The notes: a model not told the origin generated them from the sequence alone. DNA of 64,000 nucleotides from Actinostola sp. cb2023 (GCA_033675265.1 JAUJYZ010000316.1:186001-250000); one strand, 5' to 3'. Counted from the first letter of the stretch, positions 33,277 to 44,346 are shown. A program made the numbers and translations.

Positions 33277-35573
33277 TTATGGCTGGAGCTGGGCGGTTTT
33301 AAAGTTACTACCAGGGATCTTAAAGCCGGAAAGCCCATAAATCCCACGGGAGATTGAATTCGCTGCGGTAACCTTCTTTAGAGGGGGGCGGATCGCGCCG
33401 AGCTGTCCTCTCGACGCGAGGTGTAGAGAGGTCCGGGCTACATGGTTCAGAGTCGGCCACCAGTACCGCCTGGGACGAACGTCTGGGATCACGATGGTGG
33501 AAGAGCAATTGTTTTCTTGCAGGAGTCGGATGACAGGTCCTATAAGGATAATAGGGGGGAAAACATATAGGTTTCGCAGCAACGGGTCGGACTCTGGGCT
33601 GCTCAGGTCTTGTGCAAAGATATCTACTCCCGAAGAACCTGGCATCGGGTAGGGAGTGAAGTGGGGCAGAGGTTTTCCATCCTTCCCGTCCTGAGTGTTT
33701 GAATCGAGCGCCATGAGGTCGATAGAGTGACCGGATGGCCCGCCAAAGCGAGGGTGTTCCTGGAGTAGAGACCACAGATGTGGCGCCAATTTACAATCTG
33801 CCGGGGATAATTTTCTTGATGGTTCGTCAGCAGGGTTTTCTCCTGAGGAGATGTACGATACTGCTAGGTGAATGTGTTGGTCGGCGACAGTGGAATAGAG
33901 CTCTTTTAGTGCATCGGAGAAAGGGCCAACTCTGGCGGCTTGTGTTCTCCAAGCTTGCACAAGACATTGGTTGTCTACGAACGCATCAACCCGGGCGTTC
34001 ACCAGGGATTCGCGGAAAGTTAGAATGGCGTTCGTTAGGGCCTTGGTTTCCTTTACTGCTATGTTGTGAAGGCTCATATCAGGGCTCCAATAATCCGACA
34101 CAGGGATCAGACTGTGTTCAGGAATGAGGGCCCCCCAAGCAAACTTCGAAGCATCGGAGAATATTACAAATTGGGAGTGCTTCTCATGTCGCCATTTTCC
34201 AACCTTTGAAACCACCTCAGGGGAGGCCCAATGCTCTATCTCTAACCGCAGGGCTGGTGATAGGTGGGCTGGCTTAGATGTCTTTAAAGCTTTCCCGATG
34301 GCCATGTTCATTTCATTGGTATATAAACGAGCGTCTTGAATGGCTAAATTGAAGGAGGAACACTTGCCAGCGAGTCGCTGCAGGGTGCGGACGGACTGAC
34401 ACGTGGCGTTTTGCGAAGATTGAGGCTACTAGGGCAAGGAAATCCTTCTGCTTGTTGATAGGTAGATAAAAAGCCTCTTGCTCAGTGTCGAATATGAAAC
34501 CAAGAAATTTGATTTTTTTTTTTTTGTGGGGTGAGCACGCACTTGGGCAGACCAAGGGTATAGCCGAGGTGTGAGAGGGTGTAGGCCACCACATAAACAG
34601 CATCCTGAGCGTTGGTTAACTTCGTCCTGTCCCGGGGTGTTGCCGACAAGGGTATTGTCCCGGGGGTGCCGAGTTGTAGTTCTCCAATGTGTCGATCGTC
34701 GATATATAACGAGGAGGGAATTCCTATGGAGCGGAAGAAATGGGTCGCTACCAAGCCTGTCGAGTGGTATATCCATGCGGAGAGTTTCCAACCAAAAGGA
34801 ATTGTGTTGGAGACAAAATACCATCCCTTCCATTGTAGGCCGAAAAACGCCCGGCTTGGCTCCTCTAACAAGATATGGTTATACCCTGACTTATCGTCGA
34901 GAACGGATTGGTACGAGTCCTTAGTTAGGTATCTCGGCAGGTGTGACAAGTTATCCAGTCTAAAGGGTTTATCCACCATCCATAAATTTAAATAGCGATT
35001 GTCGTGGCATAGGCGTGGCTTCGTTGGCTCGACGGTGAGAGGCATCACTAGGTAAGGGGCGTTCACCTCTCCTACCTTGCCGACGACTGAGATTGATCCA
35101 TTCAGCACTCTTTCCAGAAGGGTGTTATCAATAAATTGCGTGAAACCCTCGCAAGATTTATTGTTTTTGAGGAGCGTCGGGGGAGGAATATCACTGTCAA
35201 ATTGTCGTCCTTGAAAACTACCACGGAAGTGGCGAAAGAATTTAACGACGGAGACTTTGTTCTTTACCCAATCAAGGACCTCGTATGCATCGTCATAGGG
35301 GGCTCTAGCTACAAGCTCTTCCCAATCCCGGGCGTGGAGGTGAAGTTGGCCCGCTAGGAAGTTGTTAGGGTCGCGGAAAGGCAGATATGCGATGTTCGGC
35401 GACTGGGCACCCTGTGCAATCTTGTCAATGAAATCAAAGTCACAGGGTGGGGCTGACATCCCTTCCATAGCCTCCAGGGGGGTCAGGTCCCTGGTGACCC
35501 ACCTCATGGGTCTTGGTCGTTGAGAGTTGATATGTGCAGACGGGTCATATAAACAGCCCTGGGAATAAAGCAA
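33277..35573 (-). pseudogene. Ngaro reverse transcriptase-RNase H
   Basis: RT spans 35560-34430: KPRLCHDNRYLNLWM, LDDKSGYNHILLEE (first catalytic Asp), NTIPFGWKLSAWIYH and SLYIDDRHIGEL (Y-x-D-D). RNase H lies in 34311-33700: VIFSDASKFAWGALI, KETKALTNAI, VDNQCLVQAW and GENPADEPSR, giving the D-E-D-D set. A 13-A homopolymer at 34507-34519 shifts the frame between CVLTP and IKFLGFIFDTE, and a second 1-nt shift lies near 34410. The RT reading opens after a TTTATTCCCAG acceptor-like site at 35560, so pol may be expressed by splicing. Confidence 0.85.
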
Positions 35574-35992
35574 AACGAACGAATAGTCTTAGGGATATTC
35601 CCACGGCCAAACTCTGAACAAGTAGCGCAATTTTGCGTGCCGCAAAACTGGGTATACCGATCATCCTAAATATGGGACCTAAACCTCCTGAAGGGAAGGG
35701 ATGACAGCCTGACCCAGATAAACCGGGGGGAGAGATTATCCTCCTGTTTCGAGCTGACACCCATCCCACCAGCACAAACAACCGAATAGGGGGCAGACAA
35801 AATGAGGGTGAAAATAATCTAAATACTACCAAGCTGATGGACTACAGGTGAATAATCTTTTATTGCCTATATCAAATGTTTTAATGAGGTAGTAAACTCG
35901 GGGAATAACTCTTCCCATTCTAGTCAGATGCTTTATAAATTACAACGACACTAAACTGGAAACAAACTTTCCATAACTCAGGCGACTGTGGG

Positions 35993-37787
35993 TTACTGTC
36001 GCTTTGTCCTCTGGGGACAGTTCCTAGCAAAATGACTCTCGGAATTACACAGGAAGCATGTGAGTTGCGCCATGTTAGGGCGACGAGCGTATGGACTTCT
36101 CCTATTCTCCCGCCAGGAAGGCAGTCGGCGGGATGCTGTAGCCCTATCTGGCCATGGGTGACCATGGTTGTTCAGGTCCATCAAGGGCTGAGGACCTCCG
36201 TGATTATATGCCGTCGGGCGGGGGTTGTCACTCAGCGTGCCGATGTTCTTCAGGACCTTATTTGCTTTCTCTAGAATCTTGCTCTTGACCGGGTCGCCGA
36301 CCAGGGCAACGAACAGGTCTTTTAAGGCGGTGCGCGACAGGGTCTTGGAATGTCTCTGGACTTCATCCAGAACACACTCAAATTCTCTTGCTTTGGGGTC
36401 ATTGTTTACCTTGGCCTGGCGGACGAGGGTCTCCAAGTCGGCCAAAGCCTCGTCCGCGTCGAACCTGGCTTTGTCCAAAGTTCTGTGTAATGACTGCAGT
36501 GCCATGGCTACAGAGTTTGCTTTCCCCTGGTCCTCAAGCTTCTTTAATCTTTCCTCCATGGTAGGAATACACTGGGAAAAACAGGCAAAAGACGGGGTCA
36601 AAGGATGATACGGTACATAGGGGCTATGTGGGGAGTAAAGCTAGTCTCCGGGGAAATGAACTTGTAACGGTTAAAGGACTCTAATCATGATCCATTGTTT
36701 CAAAATATTTTGTTTGCCACAAGGGAAAGGGGAGGATAGAAAGCCTATATAAACAAACGAACTAAGAGAAATCTGCATAAAATTCCTACTAAACAAACAT
36801 AACCAGGAAATATGTTTTAAAATTGAATATGGCTAAACAGTGAGTCCGAGGGTAGATTTGACTGAATTGTTTTCCGGTAGACCTCTACCTGGTTAAATCA
36901 GTTATACATTCGCAGGGAAAATTAAACACTTGAGCGGTAGACCTCTACCTGGCTAACCCAGTTATATATTTGCAGGGAAAATTAAACACTTAGCGGTAGA
37001 CCTCTACCAGGCTAAACCAGTTATACATTTGCAGGGAAAATTAAACACTTAGCGGTAGACCTCTACCTGGCTAAACCAGTTATATATTTGCAGGGAAAAT
37101 TAAACACTTAGCAGTAGAACCCTACCTGGCTAAACCAGTTATATATTTGCAGGGAAATAAGCACTTTTAGCGGTAGACCTCTACCCGGCTAAGTCAGTTA
37201 TACATTCGCAGGGAAAATTAAACACTTTAGCGGTAGACCTCTACCAGGCTAAACCAGTTATACATTTGCAGGGAAAATTAAACACTTAGCGGTAGAACCC
37301 TACCTGGCTAAACCAGTTATATATTTGCAGGGAAATAAGCACTTTTAGCGGTAGACCTCTACCCGGCTAAGTCAGTTATACATTTGCAGGGAAAATTACA
37401 CACTTAGCGGTAGACCTCTACCTGGTTAAATCAGTTATACATTCGCAGGGAAAATTAAACACTTAGCGGTAGACCTCTACCTGGCTAAACCAGTTACACA
37501 TTTTGTAGGGAAAATTAAACACTTAGCGGTAGACCTCTACCTGGCTCAAACAGAAAACGTAGCAGATTATAAAGGGGGAACCCAGTATCATAAGACCGTA
37601 CCTCTAGAGGTTGACCTGCTGCGTTGGCGTTTTGATCCGCTGCCGGGGCGTTCTGGCCTTGAGGCGGGTTCTGGACTTCAGGCAGGTTAACGTTCTGGGC
37701 TGCATCTTCTACAGGTAGAGCAGCAACGGGTAGAGCAGCAACGGGTAGAGCAGCAACGGCCGGGAATTGAACAGGATTATCGGCCAT
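35993..37787 (-). CDS. Ngaro Gag with one predicted intron
   Basis: Exon 1 (37787-37602) starts MADNPVQFPAV, has three VAALP repeats (18-bp DNA repeats) and an Asn/Gln/Pro-rich stretch, and ends GQPLE at a GTACGG donor. Exon 2 (36571-35993) starts after TGTTTTTCCCAG with CIPTMEERLKKLEDQGKA and continues as helical capsid-like sequence to a CCHC knuckle CFLCNSESHFARNC. Both exons are phase 0. The 1,030-bp intron is filled by the 59-bp minisatellite. Introns are documented in DIRS-order elements. If unspliced, exon 2 could be translated from the upstream in-frame Met at 36601. The splice is inference. Confidence 0.65.
36872..37551. repeat. 59-bp minisatellite, 12 copies, in Ngaro gag intron
   Basis: Unit TAGCGGTAGACCTCTACCTG followed by GCTAAACCAGTTATATATTT and GCAGGGAAAATTAAACACT. 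Copies 5-6 and 8-9 share the variant GGGAAATAAGCACTTTT, revealing a three-unit higher-order duplication. Confidence 0.95.
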
Positions 37788-37817
37788 GACGCGCTGCGAA
37801 TTCGAGGACTAACAAAC

Positions 37818-37954
37818 GTCGAAACCAGCTACACGGCGTCGTAGATGGGAATGACACAAAAGACAGGGTGTGCGGTAATATATGCACGCAAGGCATGATG
37901 GGATATCTATTGTTATGCAAATACTCGCTATTATTATGAGTACTTAGAATAGTA
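37818..37954 (-). repeat. Ngaro split direct repeat A1 (5' terminus)
   Basis: Matches A2 at 31441-31577. The outer boundary, read on the minus strand, is CATCG then TACTATTCTAAGTAC. Confidence 0.9.
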
Positions 37955-38584
37955 CGATGATTGTTTGCATCCATGTTTCATCGCAAACTGTCTCCGACCG
38001 ACAAAAACTAAAGTATAATCACTGCGTTTGCTATACTAATGAGAAGGCAATCGCGGTCTGCGAACATGTCCTAATTTTAGTTTATGCCGGTTTGCGGCAT
38101 AATTTTAAAAACATTCAGGTAACAAACAATCTATATATTTTTGCGTCATTTTCAAAGAGATCCGCACCTGAGATGCCGCTATAAGAGTCAGGTTTACTCT
38201 GAATGATATCTCCACAAATTAGTAGACACTAATGTCATTGTTTTCTTTTGTTTTTACTATTAATTCATAATTAAGCCTGACCGCAAGCAACACACGCAGA
38301 ATGAGTTACTAGAATGCCGCCTAAATCTAAAAACTATATATAGGTTGCATTTATCACATACAACTGATAACGTAAAGAGGTATGCGGAAAAGATTGGTAT
38401 ATTAGGTATATGATATCAATGCAACATTATACTATAACTTTATGCTCGTTTATTAAATTGTTAATGTTGATTTGTGTTTGCTGATTGATTTTAAAAATTG
38501 CTAAAACCACGCGTACTGAAGGTCGCTAAAAAGTTATATAGGCATCCACCCAACGTCATTGGTGTTATACTGAGGTGTATACAT

Positions 38585-38639
38585 GTATACAGGTAGCCTG
38601 CGAATACAGCCGCTTTTTGGCGGTCGCAGGCTAGTATAC
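38585..38639. repeat. short hairpin
   Basis: GTATAC...TAGCCTGCGAATACAGCCGC, a T-rich loop, then GCGGTCGCAGGCTAGTATAC. Probably the end of a dispersed repeat. The surrounding 37955-38793 has no gene. Confidence 0.6.
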
Positions 38640-38793
38640 AGGGGGCGTATATGGCGTTTCACGTGATCTGACACGTGATTTTCGTGAGTACGGGAATTAA
38701 AGAAATCATTTCACATGATCCGTGCATAATAGTACCTACGGAACACGTGCAAAGTCGAAATAATTGTTTAATATTCGTGAATTTCTTGTTCTT

Positions 38794-39028
38794 ATGCCCC
38801 ATTCACACCAAGGTTTAAACATAGTTTAAGGTGGTTTAACTGAAGAGGTTTAGAAAATTATCTACAGACGCCATGGAACTTTTGGCACAAAACTGCTGGT
38901 AAACTGTCCTTTATGTTGCACAGTATAAATACCAGGTAGTTTGATTCTTGTGAAATTAAATGCCCTCGAATTAGAGAAGCGAGTATAAACTTAGTTTAAC
39001 TAAACAAGGTTTGGTGTGAATGGGGTAT
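38794..39028. mobile_element. MITE with GCCCCATTCACACC ends
   Basis: Left ATGCCCCATTCACACCAAGG, right GGTTTGGTGTGAATGGGGTA, each next to TTAT/ATAA-like flanks. No coding capacity. 39029-39750 holds no gene. Confidence 0.7.
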
Positions 39029-39754
39029 AAGATGAACGGAGTCGTTGAAGTTTTATTTTTAGTTCAAAAGAACTGATAATATCAGAATCATGCAAAAACA
39101 CACTCATACGTACCATAGCTATTTCTTTAATTACAGGAAATCAAACACATTAGAATCGTACATGCACTACTGGATTCCCGAGCTGAGATGATAAAACAGT
39201 AACTCAATTCATTATATTAATTAAAAGCTGTCGCTTTTTCGAATTGCATATAAAATGGTATAATAAAATGGCCGCGACCTTGCTTTAAAAACTGTAAGGT
39301 TGCATTTTTTCAAAAAAAAATTCAATTTTTCCAGAGCCCTACTGAAAATCATTTTATATGACGTAGGACTACTGAATACAAATTTGATAATAATAATTAT
39401 AATAATAAATTAACACAATGAAAATTATGGATCAGATACTTCACATGTTTGCTATCGCTAGCCGGCTTCCTTGTCGGTATCGCATCCGGTCAGATCGGAT
39501 AACGTCCACTGAGTTGACTAACTGATATGCGGTAAAAATTCCCTTAAATATTTACTCAACAATACAAGAAGTTTTGAAGTGGAATGGTTTTGTTAATGTT
39601 CTCAGATTTAGTATGAACACTGAACCATAGACATCCAACAAGTGCTAAAAAATAAAAATATGTCTTGCAATTGCATCATTCTGAATGAAATCCACTGTGT
39701 GAATATGGCGTACTGTCACTCAGAGTCCCTGTGGGATAAGATGTAAAGTCGCAT

Positions 39755-39803
39755 AAATAATAATAATAATAATCAATAATAATAATAATTATAATTATAA
39801 TAC
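39755..39803. repeat. TAA microsatellite, downstream of Penelope
   Basis: AATAATAATAATAATAATCA then AATAATAATAATAATT. It lies at the 3' end of the minus-strand Penelope element; a similar array lies at its 5' edge. Confidence 0.9.
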
Positions 39804-39840
39804 ATAGACAGGCAAAAACATATGACAAAATGTATATAGA

Positions 39841-39880
39841 CCGACGTTTCGGAGTCATCATGACGCCATTATCAAGGTGA
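39841..39880 (-). ncRNA. hammerhead-like motif of Penelope, degenerate
   Basis: Minus strand reads CCTTGATAATGGCGTCATGA then TGACTCCGAAACGTCGG. Relative to the hammerhead core CUGAUGA-stem II-GAAAC, the GAAAC box is intact and GGCGTC/GACTCC can form stem II with one mismatch, but the first box is altered (CTTGATAAT). Penelope-like elements are known to carry hammerhead motifs near their terminal repeats. Activity is doubtful. Confidence 0.4.
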
Positions 39881-39948
39881 AGTGACGAGAAATTCAATGA
39901 ATAATAGTCTGAAAACGTTAGCAAATTAACATAAGAAGGTTATGACTG

Positions 39949-41246
39949 TTATGTAAACAGTTTGGCACGTATAGAGTCTGATTGGATGTTGAGACTTGGT
40001 CTTAATTGTTTTATCAAAAGCATTTCGTGTATCAAACAATCAAATTTGTTTTTGCACTTCTTAAGTACACGGAAGTGCTTATGAATGTCTCCTGGGGCCA
40101 TGTCATGCTTGGCGCGATAATGTTTGTAGATGGAAGAAGCTTGTTGCTTGTGTCCAGTCACACGTTCATGCAAATGCCCGCGTGTGTAGCCTACATATCC
40201 TGCATCGCACAGGTTACATTGAAAAGAATACACCACACATTGTTGGTCAACGATCTGTGGCTTTGGTTCTTGTACTTGGAGTTCTTGTTCTATCTTGTGG
40301 CTAACGAACACGGGGAAGACAGTGGTATGTGTCTTTAGGCTGAGATCCTTAAGCTGTTTCTTTACAATATCTGCTGACAATTGATCTTTAAATGGTAATA
40401 CCACACGAACAATGTTAGGTTTTTCTCCAGAAGGTGTTGACAGCTGTTGGTCGGATGTCTTTGAATGAATGAACTGTTTTATGGAAGAGTTATTCAGATG
40501 TTGAGGATATTTGAGTCTTGAAAATGTTGACTTTAAGCGATCGCACTCATCAGAGAAGTAAGACCAGCAAGAAGATAGTCGGTATGCACGGTCAAGCATC
40601 GTTTTCAATAAGCCATGCTTGTAACGATTATCCACGTGACTTTGGTGATGTAATAGTAAACCGGTGTTCGTAGGTTTTACATATACCTTGGTTTCAATTC
40701 GTGGTGCTCGATTAAGCAGCTGTACGCCAAGAAAAGGGAGCATCGAGTTGCGCTCAACCTCCATAGTAAACTTCAGCGAGGGGAGACAGTTGTTTAGAAC
40801 TTGTAGCAAGTCAGTGGCTGTTGTTAAGTTAGGCATCACAGTTAACGTGTCGTCTACATATCTTCGATAGAAAGAAGGGAGTTTACCTTCATGTTCCAGG
40901 GTTTCTTCAATGGAGCACAAGAATACATTAGCTAATAAGGGCCCGAGAGGGGACCCCATAGCAACTCCATCAGTTTGTTCGTACAGAATCTCATTAAACT
41001 GAAACAGTTGATCTTTGGTGGCAGCTCTGAGAAGATCGACCAGATCTGTTTTGGTCAGGTTCAACTCGTGTGTTGCATTAAACCAGTTGTTCTTGAAGGC
41101 CTTGTTAGCAAGTATCTGTATCGTTTCCTCTAAGGGTACGTTGGTAAATAATGAAGAGACATCAAACGATACGAGAATGTCACCCTTAACGATCTCTATT
41201 TCACGAATTTCGTTTGTAAATTCAAAGATGTCGGTCACTGTGTAAT

Positions 41247-41279
<33 letters not shown>

Positions 41280-41319
41280 TATACTGATTCATGTGTCTGT
41301 TCGTTCTAGTACAATACAC
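39949..41319 (-). CDS. Penelope-like RT with GIY-YIG endonuclease (5'-truncated)
   Basis: 456-codon open frame whose first 25 or so codons (poly-Tyr) are translated microsatellite. The real domain starts VTDIFEFTNEI. RT motifs: GDILVSFDVSSLFTNVPLEE (first Asp), EQTDGVAMGSPLGPLLANVF, YRRYVDDTLTVM (Y-V-D-D) and LPFLGVQL. After a linker, residues about 370-450 form the GIY-YIG nuclease: CVVYSFQCNLCDAGYVGYTR, then ERVTGHKQ and HEMLLIKQLRPSLN. Such enzymes prime reverse transcription at self-made nicks. The N-terminal part of RT is missing, so the copy is dead on arrival, yet no stop or frameshift has accumulated, implying recent insertion. Confidence 0.9.
41243..41278. repeat. TAA microsatellite at Penelope 5' junction
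   Basis: (AATAAT)n immediately upstream of the truncated RT. With the array at 39755 it suggests insertion into, or replication through, a TAA tract. Confidence 0.9.
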
Positions 41320-41697
41320 ACTAAAAGCAGTTTAAATACTACTAGTGAATCCTTTCGTCTTCAAATTGGAATTGTTGAATGAAACTAATGAGGGAATATA
41401 ATATCAAACTATTCTCGTCTCCCGGCTACTAAGTTCGGTATAGGCGCCAGTATAAACAGTTCTGGTAGTCATGCATGTAGTCGTGTTACTTGTTATCGAA
41501 AACTATACAAATTAATAGTTAATTTCAGTTGGACAGTTTGAAAAATATGAAAATAATACCATAGGTGCTTGTATGGGATTTTAGATAGATATGATACGAT
41601 TTAATATAGAGATCTCGATAATAAACTCGAACCTGAACACAGCTAGCTGAGCTAGCACTCGCACAAACACTAATCACACAACCACCACAACTTACTT

Positions 41698-42276
41698 TCA
41701 TTTTCGCTTTCTTGATCGCAGTCCTTTACGAGGGTTATGCCCAGCTTGTTCACTTTGCGGAACGACCTCTTCTTCCAGCTCTTCAGCATCTTTTAGCCGG
41801 CACAGTTCCCTGCCAGATGATAATTCCATGGGTAAATCATCGTGCCCCAGATCCTCTCTGCATTCGAGACAAGGAACACCACATACACGACACAAGGGCA
41901 TGTTTTCTCCAAAGAGCGGAACGCATAGAGGTTCTCCAGTTCCGTAACGTGAACTTGAACTTGGAAGATTTGGTTCCTTGCGACGCCATTGGTCTTGGCA
42001 CCATTCCACCAGTTTCTTGGACGCTGGATCTCCGATCTTCCATTGACCCGTTACATTCAACACTTGCTTCTCAATTAGTTCTCGTAGATGGCTATATGCC
42101 GAAGCTTCTAGAAGTTTGCAAAGGATGTTTGCAACTACCTCGTGCATACGGTACGTCATGGTTGGGGAAGCAGTATTTTCGTCATCGCTTACGCGTGTAA
42201 AACCATACATCAGTATGTATTGCCATACAGCAATATCGTACAGAGGTTTCAAGAATGTTAAAGTAGTTTGTGGCAT
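41698..42276 (-). CDS. unrecognised 192-aa protein with C-x2-C-x3-C-x2-C motif
   Basis: ATG at 42276 is preceded by an in-frame TGA 18 bp upstream. I do not recognise the family. The N-terminal half looks helical (LYDIAVWQYILMYGF, EVVANILCKLLEASAY, LRELIEKQV), followed by WKIGDPASKKLVEW, a Ser/Pro linker, the knuckle CRVCGVPCLEC, an acidic patch (EELEEEVV) and a basic, NLS-like tail (RKGLRSRKRK). A GTAAGT lies 2 bp after the stop, so a 3'-UTR intron or an alternative end is possible. Alternatively the CTTTCAG just before the ATG is a splice acceptor and this is an internal exon. The gene is divergent from, and apparently related to, the gene at 42735. No transposon ends flank it. Confidence 0.55.
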   Translation of the reverse strand: MPQTTLTFLKPLYDIAVWQYILMYGFTRVSDDENTASPTMTYRMHEVVANILCKLLEASAYSHLRELIEKQVLNVTGQWKIGDPASKKLVEWCQDQWRRKEPNLPSSSSRYGTGEPLCVPLFGENMPLCRVCGVPCLECREDLGHDDLPMELSSGRELCRLKDAEELEEEVVPQSEQAGHNPRKGLRSRKRK

Positions 42277-42734
42277 ATCTGAAAGCTTTACCGATCAATA
42301 AAACAGAAAACAGAATGAGGAGTGTGCATGTACTGCTCATTAGCGGTGCCTGTCTTTTCTCACACCTAGGTGATACATTGTAAATGCGATATAGCGCGTA
42401 TGTATTCGTTTCAGCGCCGCATCTGATAGCAAAATTATTAATAAGCGCAAATGCCGCATTTATTTACACAATGCCGTGCTTAATCGAAGCGTTATCAGAC
42501 TATCCTGAATAACGAAAAAAAGTACGTTCCAACTCAATCTAAATCAACCTGGGCAATTAATTTTTCTGCATTTGCAATGTTTCTCAAAGAAGTAACGTGA
42601 GTATGGTACTTCATTGCTCTCTCATTTAGCTCATTATGATTTTTTAATAAACGCATTTCCTGTGTCAATTGGTCACATGTTCAATATGCGTCCGTATTAA
42701 TTGTCATCATAAAAATGTATTTGAACATTTGAAA
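42277..42734. promoter_or_regulatory. shared intergenic region of the divergent pair
   Basis: 458 bp between the two start codons. It contains AT-rich stretches but no recognised motif beyond weak TATA-like sequence. A bidirectional promoter is inferred from gene arrangement only. Confidence 0.35.
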
Positions 42735-44229
42735 ATGGCGTCCAACGTTACATCTTCTTCTTCGACCGAATCCACTGGAAAAAAAGCAAAGCGTCTGCCT
42801 GATTGTATTGTCCAACTCTTAGATCTGGCGATATATACCTTTGCCACTATTTCAGGGCTGAGGCTCAATCATAAAATAAGAGGAGAGCAGGTTCTATACG
42901 GAGTCTGCGATCTCTTTGGTAGGCTCCTGGATGTGGCAAGCGAGAAGACCAAGGAATTATTTTCAGAGGTCTCCCAGAGCAGGCTCGACGATTGGACAAC
43001 CGGCAAAGAGCCAACGAAGGCTCTTCTGAACGTGATCTCGGCAAGACTAAAATTATCAAAAATAAATGGGGTAATAACGAAGGCAGATCCTGTCCCCCCC
43101 TCACTTCTATACGACGTGGAGCAACGTTTCGACGAAGCAAGGGACAAGGTCATCACTACAAGATTTCCTCGTTGCTGGAGGTGTGGAAATAGATGCAGGA
43201 GCTGCCGACTTCGAAAGACCGACCGAACGATCCTGTCTTTTAGATCAGAGTAAGTATTAACATCCATGCTTTTGTATACAGTTGTATGCCACTCTATGTC
43301 ACGATGCAAAGTAAGTCGACTCATTTTGTTCAGATGCATTTACTAGAAATGGCCTGGTTCCAGAGGCTACTGGCGTCTCGTCCTTTGGACTCGACTTCGC
43401 TCCCCACTAATAGTAGCCTCTGGAACCAGGGTAAACTAGTAAGAATGAAAGCGAGTGTCCTATTGAGTCTCGAGCATTGGATCGAGGACACGATTACAAA
43501 AACAAAACAATTCCTACTCGTTTGGACTGACCAGGACTGACTAGCTACGCAGTCTTCATCAGGGACTGAGTTTACAATTTAGATACTTATTAAGTTACTG
43601 TATACAGTGTATAGTGTGTTGTAAAGGAGACAACAATACTAGTAAGGCTTATCGCCCTAAACAGGATATACGTAACTGCATAGATAAAAGTAGAGGAATG
43701 TTTGTGGTTGGGAACCGTGATCAATTTAGCGCTAAACTTAAACATTCCGACTCTATACTTTTATCTATACAGTTACGTACGTATATCCTGTACCGGGAAA
43801 CTGATAAGCCTTATTGTTGTCTCTTTTACAACACTTAGCATCTATTGTAAACTCCCTAATGAAGACTGCGTAGTCAGTCGAAATGCGCAGGAAATAAAGT
43901 TTAAAATTTAAAGTAAAAACATTGCCTTACACGTTTGGTCACCAGTTATTACCAGCTCTGCTGGTTGGTTTCCCGATTTATACCTATTTCCCGATCCGAT
44001 CGGCCAAGCATGGTAGTTTCAAGATGTGTTTAGTCTATTTATTAAACTTTACATTATTGCATTGCTTGTTTTGTTTTCCAACAGACTTGTATATCCGCTA
44101 TTGGATGTAGTAGACCAAATGGCTGAAAATGTATCGTGTGTAGATTCTGATGAGGAAAGTGAACTTCTGGAAGGCATTGAAGAGTTGAAAGAGGAAGAAA
44201 TTAACCAATTGAAAACGAAATGTTTATAA
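42735..44229 (+). CDS. unrecognised 219-aa two-exon protein with C-x2-C-x3-C-x2-C motif
   Basis: Exon 1 (42735-43249) has a good start context (GAAAATGGCG) and ends in a perfect GTAAGT donor in phase 2. Exon 2 (44085-44229) follows TTTTCCAACAG and keeps the frame open to TAA. Features: Ser-rich basic N terminus (SSTESTGKKAKR), helices (VQLLDLAIYTFATISGL, VCDLFGRLLDVASEKTKELF), DDWTTGKEPTKALLN, the knuckle CWRCGNRCRSC, then an exon-2 acidic coiled tail (SDEESELLEGIEELKEEEI). Directly after the stop the same frame encodes 26 more mostly acidic residues (MEDMSDDESDEEEDE). A polyadenylation signal is at 44347. The intron holds two foldbacks. Function unknown; a nuclear zinc-binding adaptor is only a guess. 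Confidence 0.6.
43353..43430. repeat. hairpin in intron of the 42735 gene
   Basis: CCTGGTTCCAGAGGCTACT and its inverse AGTAGCCTCTGGAACCAGG separated by a 40-bp loop. Confidence 0.8.
43536..43881. mobile_element. foldback MITE with ~150-bp arms in the same intron
   Basis: Left arm ACTAGCTACGCAGTCTTCAT, ACAACAATACTAGTAAGGCT, ACAGGATATACGTAACTG; right arm their inverse, ending ATGAAGACTGCGTAGTCAGT. No ORF. The right end resembles CTAATGA-hairpin-GAAA, a hammerhead-like layout that I do not claim as active. Confidence 0.75.
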
Positions 44230-44346
44230 ATGGAGGACATGTCAGATGACGAAAGCGACGAAGAAGAGGATGAGAACAATAATGAAGACCGAAATTATGA
44301 AGTTAATTAATTAATTAAAGAGTAGTTTTTACTCTAGTCCAAAACT

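Larger units (their letters stand above)
30929..37954 (-). mobile_element. Ngaro-type tyrosine-recombinase retrotransposon (7.0 kb)
   Basis: Reading the minus strand: repeat A1 (37954-37818), gag, RT, RNase H, tyrosine recombinase, repeat B1 (31641-31571), repeat A2 (31577-31441), 440-bp spacer, repeat B2 (30999-30929). This A1-ORFs-B1A2-B2 split-direct-repeat plan is diagnostic of the PAT/Ngaro groups of the DIRS order. No methyltransferase domain is present and the gag has a zinc knuckle, which favours Ngaro. B1 and A2 overlap by the 7-bp sequence TACTATT, which also begins A1 and ends B2 and is the likely crossover core. A protein-free circle recombining by its own YR enzyme is the accepted integration route. 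Two frameshifts in RT-RH suggest a recently dead copy. Confidence 0.85.

Noticed and set aside
34571..34995. Plus-strand ORFs of 117 and 127 codons
   Set aside because: Antisense to the Ngaro RT, whose motifs and order are clear.
36872..37551. CRISPR-like array (regular 59-bp units)
   Set aside because: There are no unique spacers: whole units repeat. It is a eukaryotic minisatellite inside a retrotransposon intron.
43536..43881. Hammerhead ribozyme pair at the ends of the foldback
   Set aside because: The core boxes are incomplete (CTAATGA on one side); the arrangement is explained by the inverted repeat itself.
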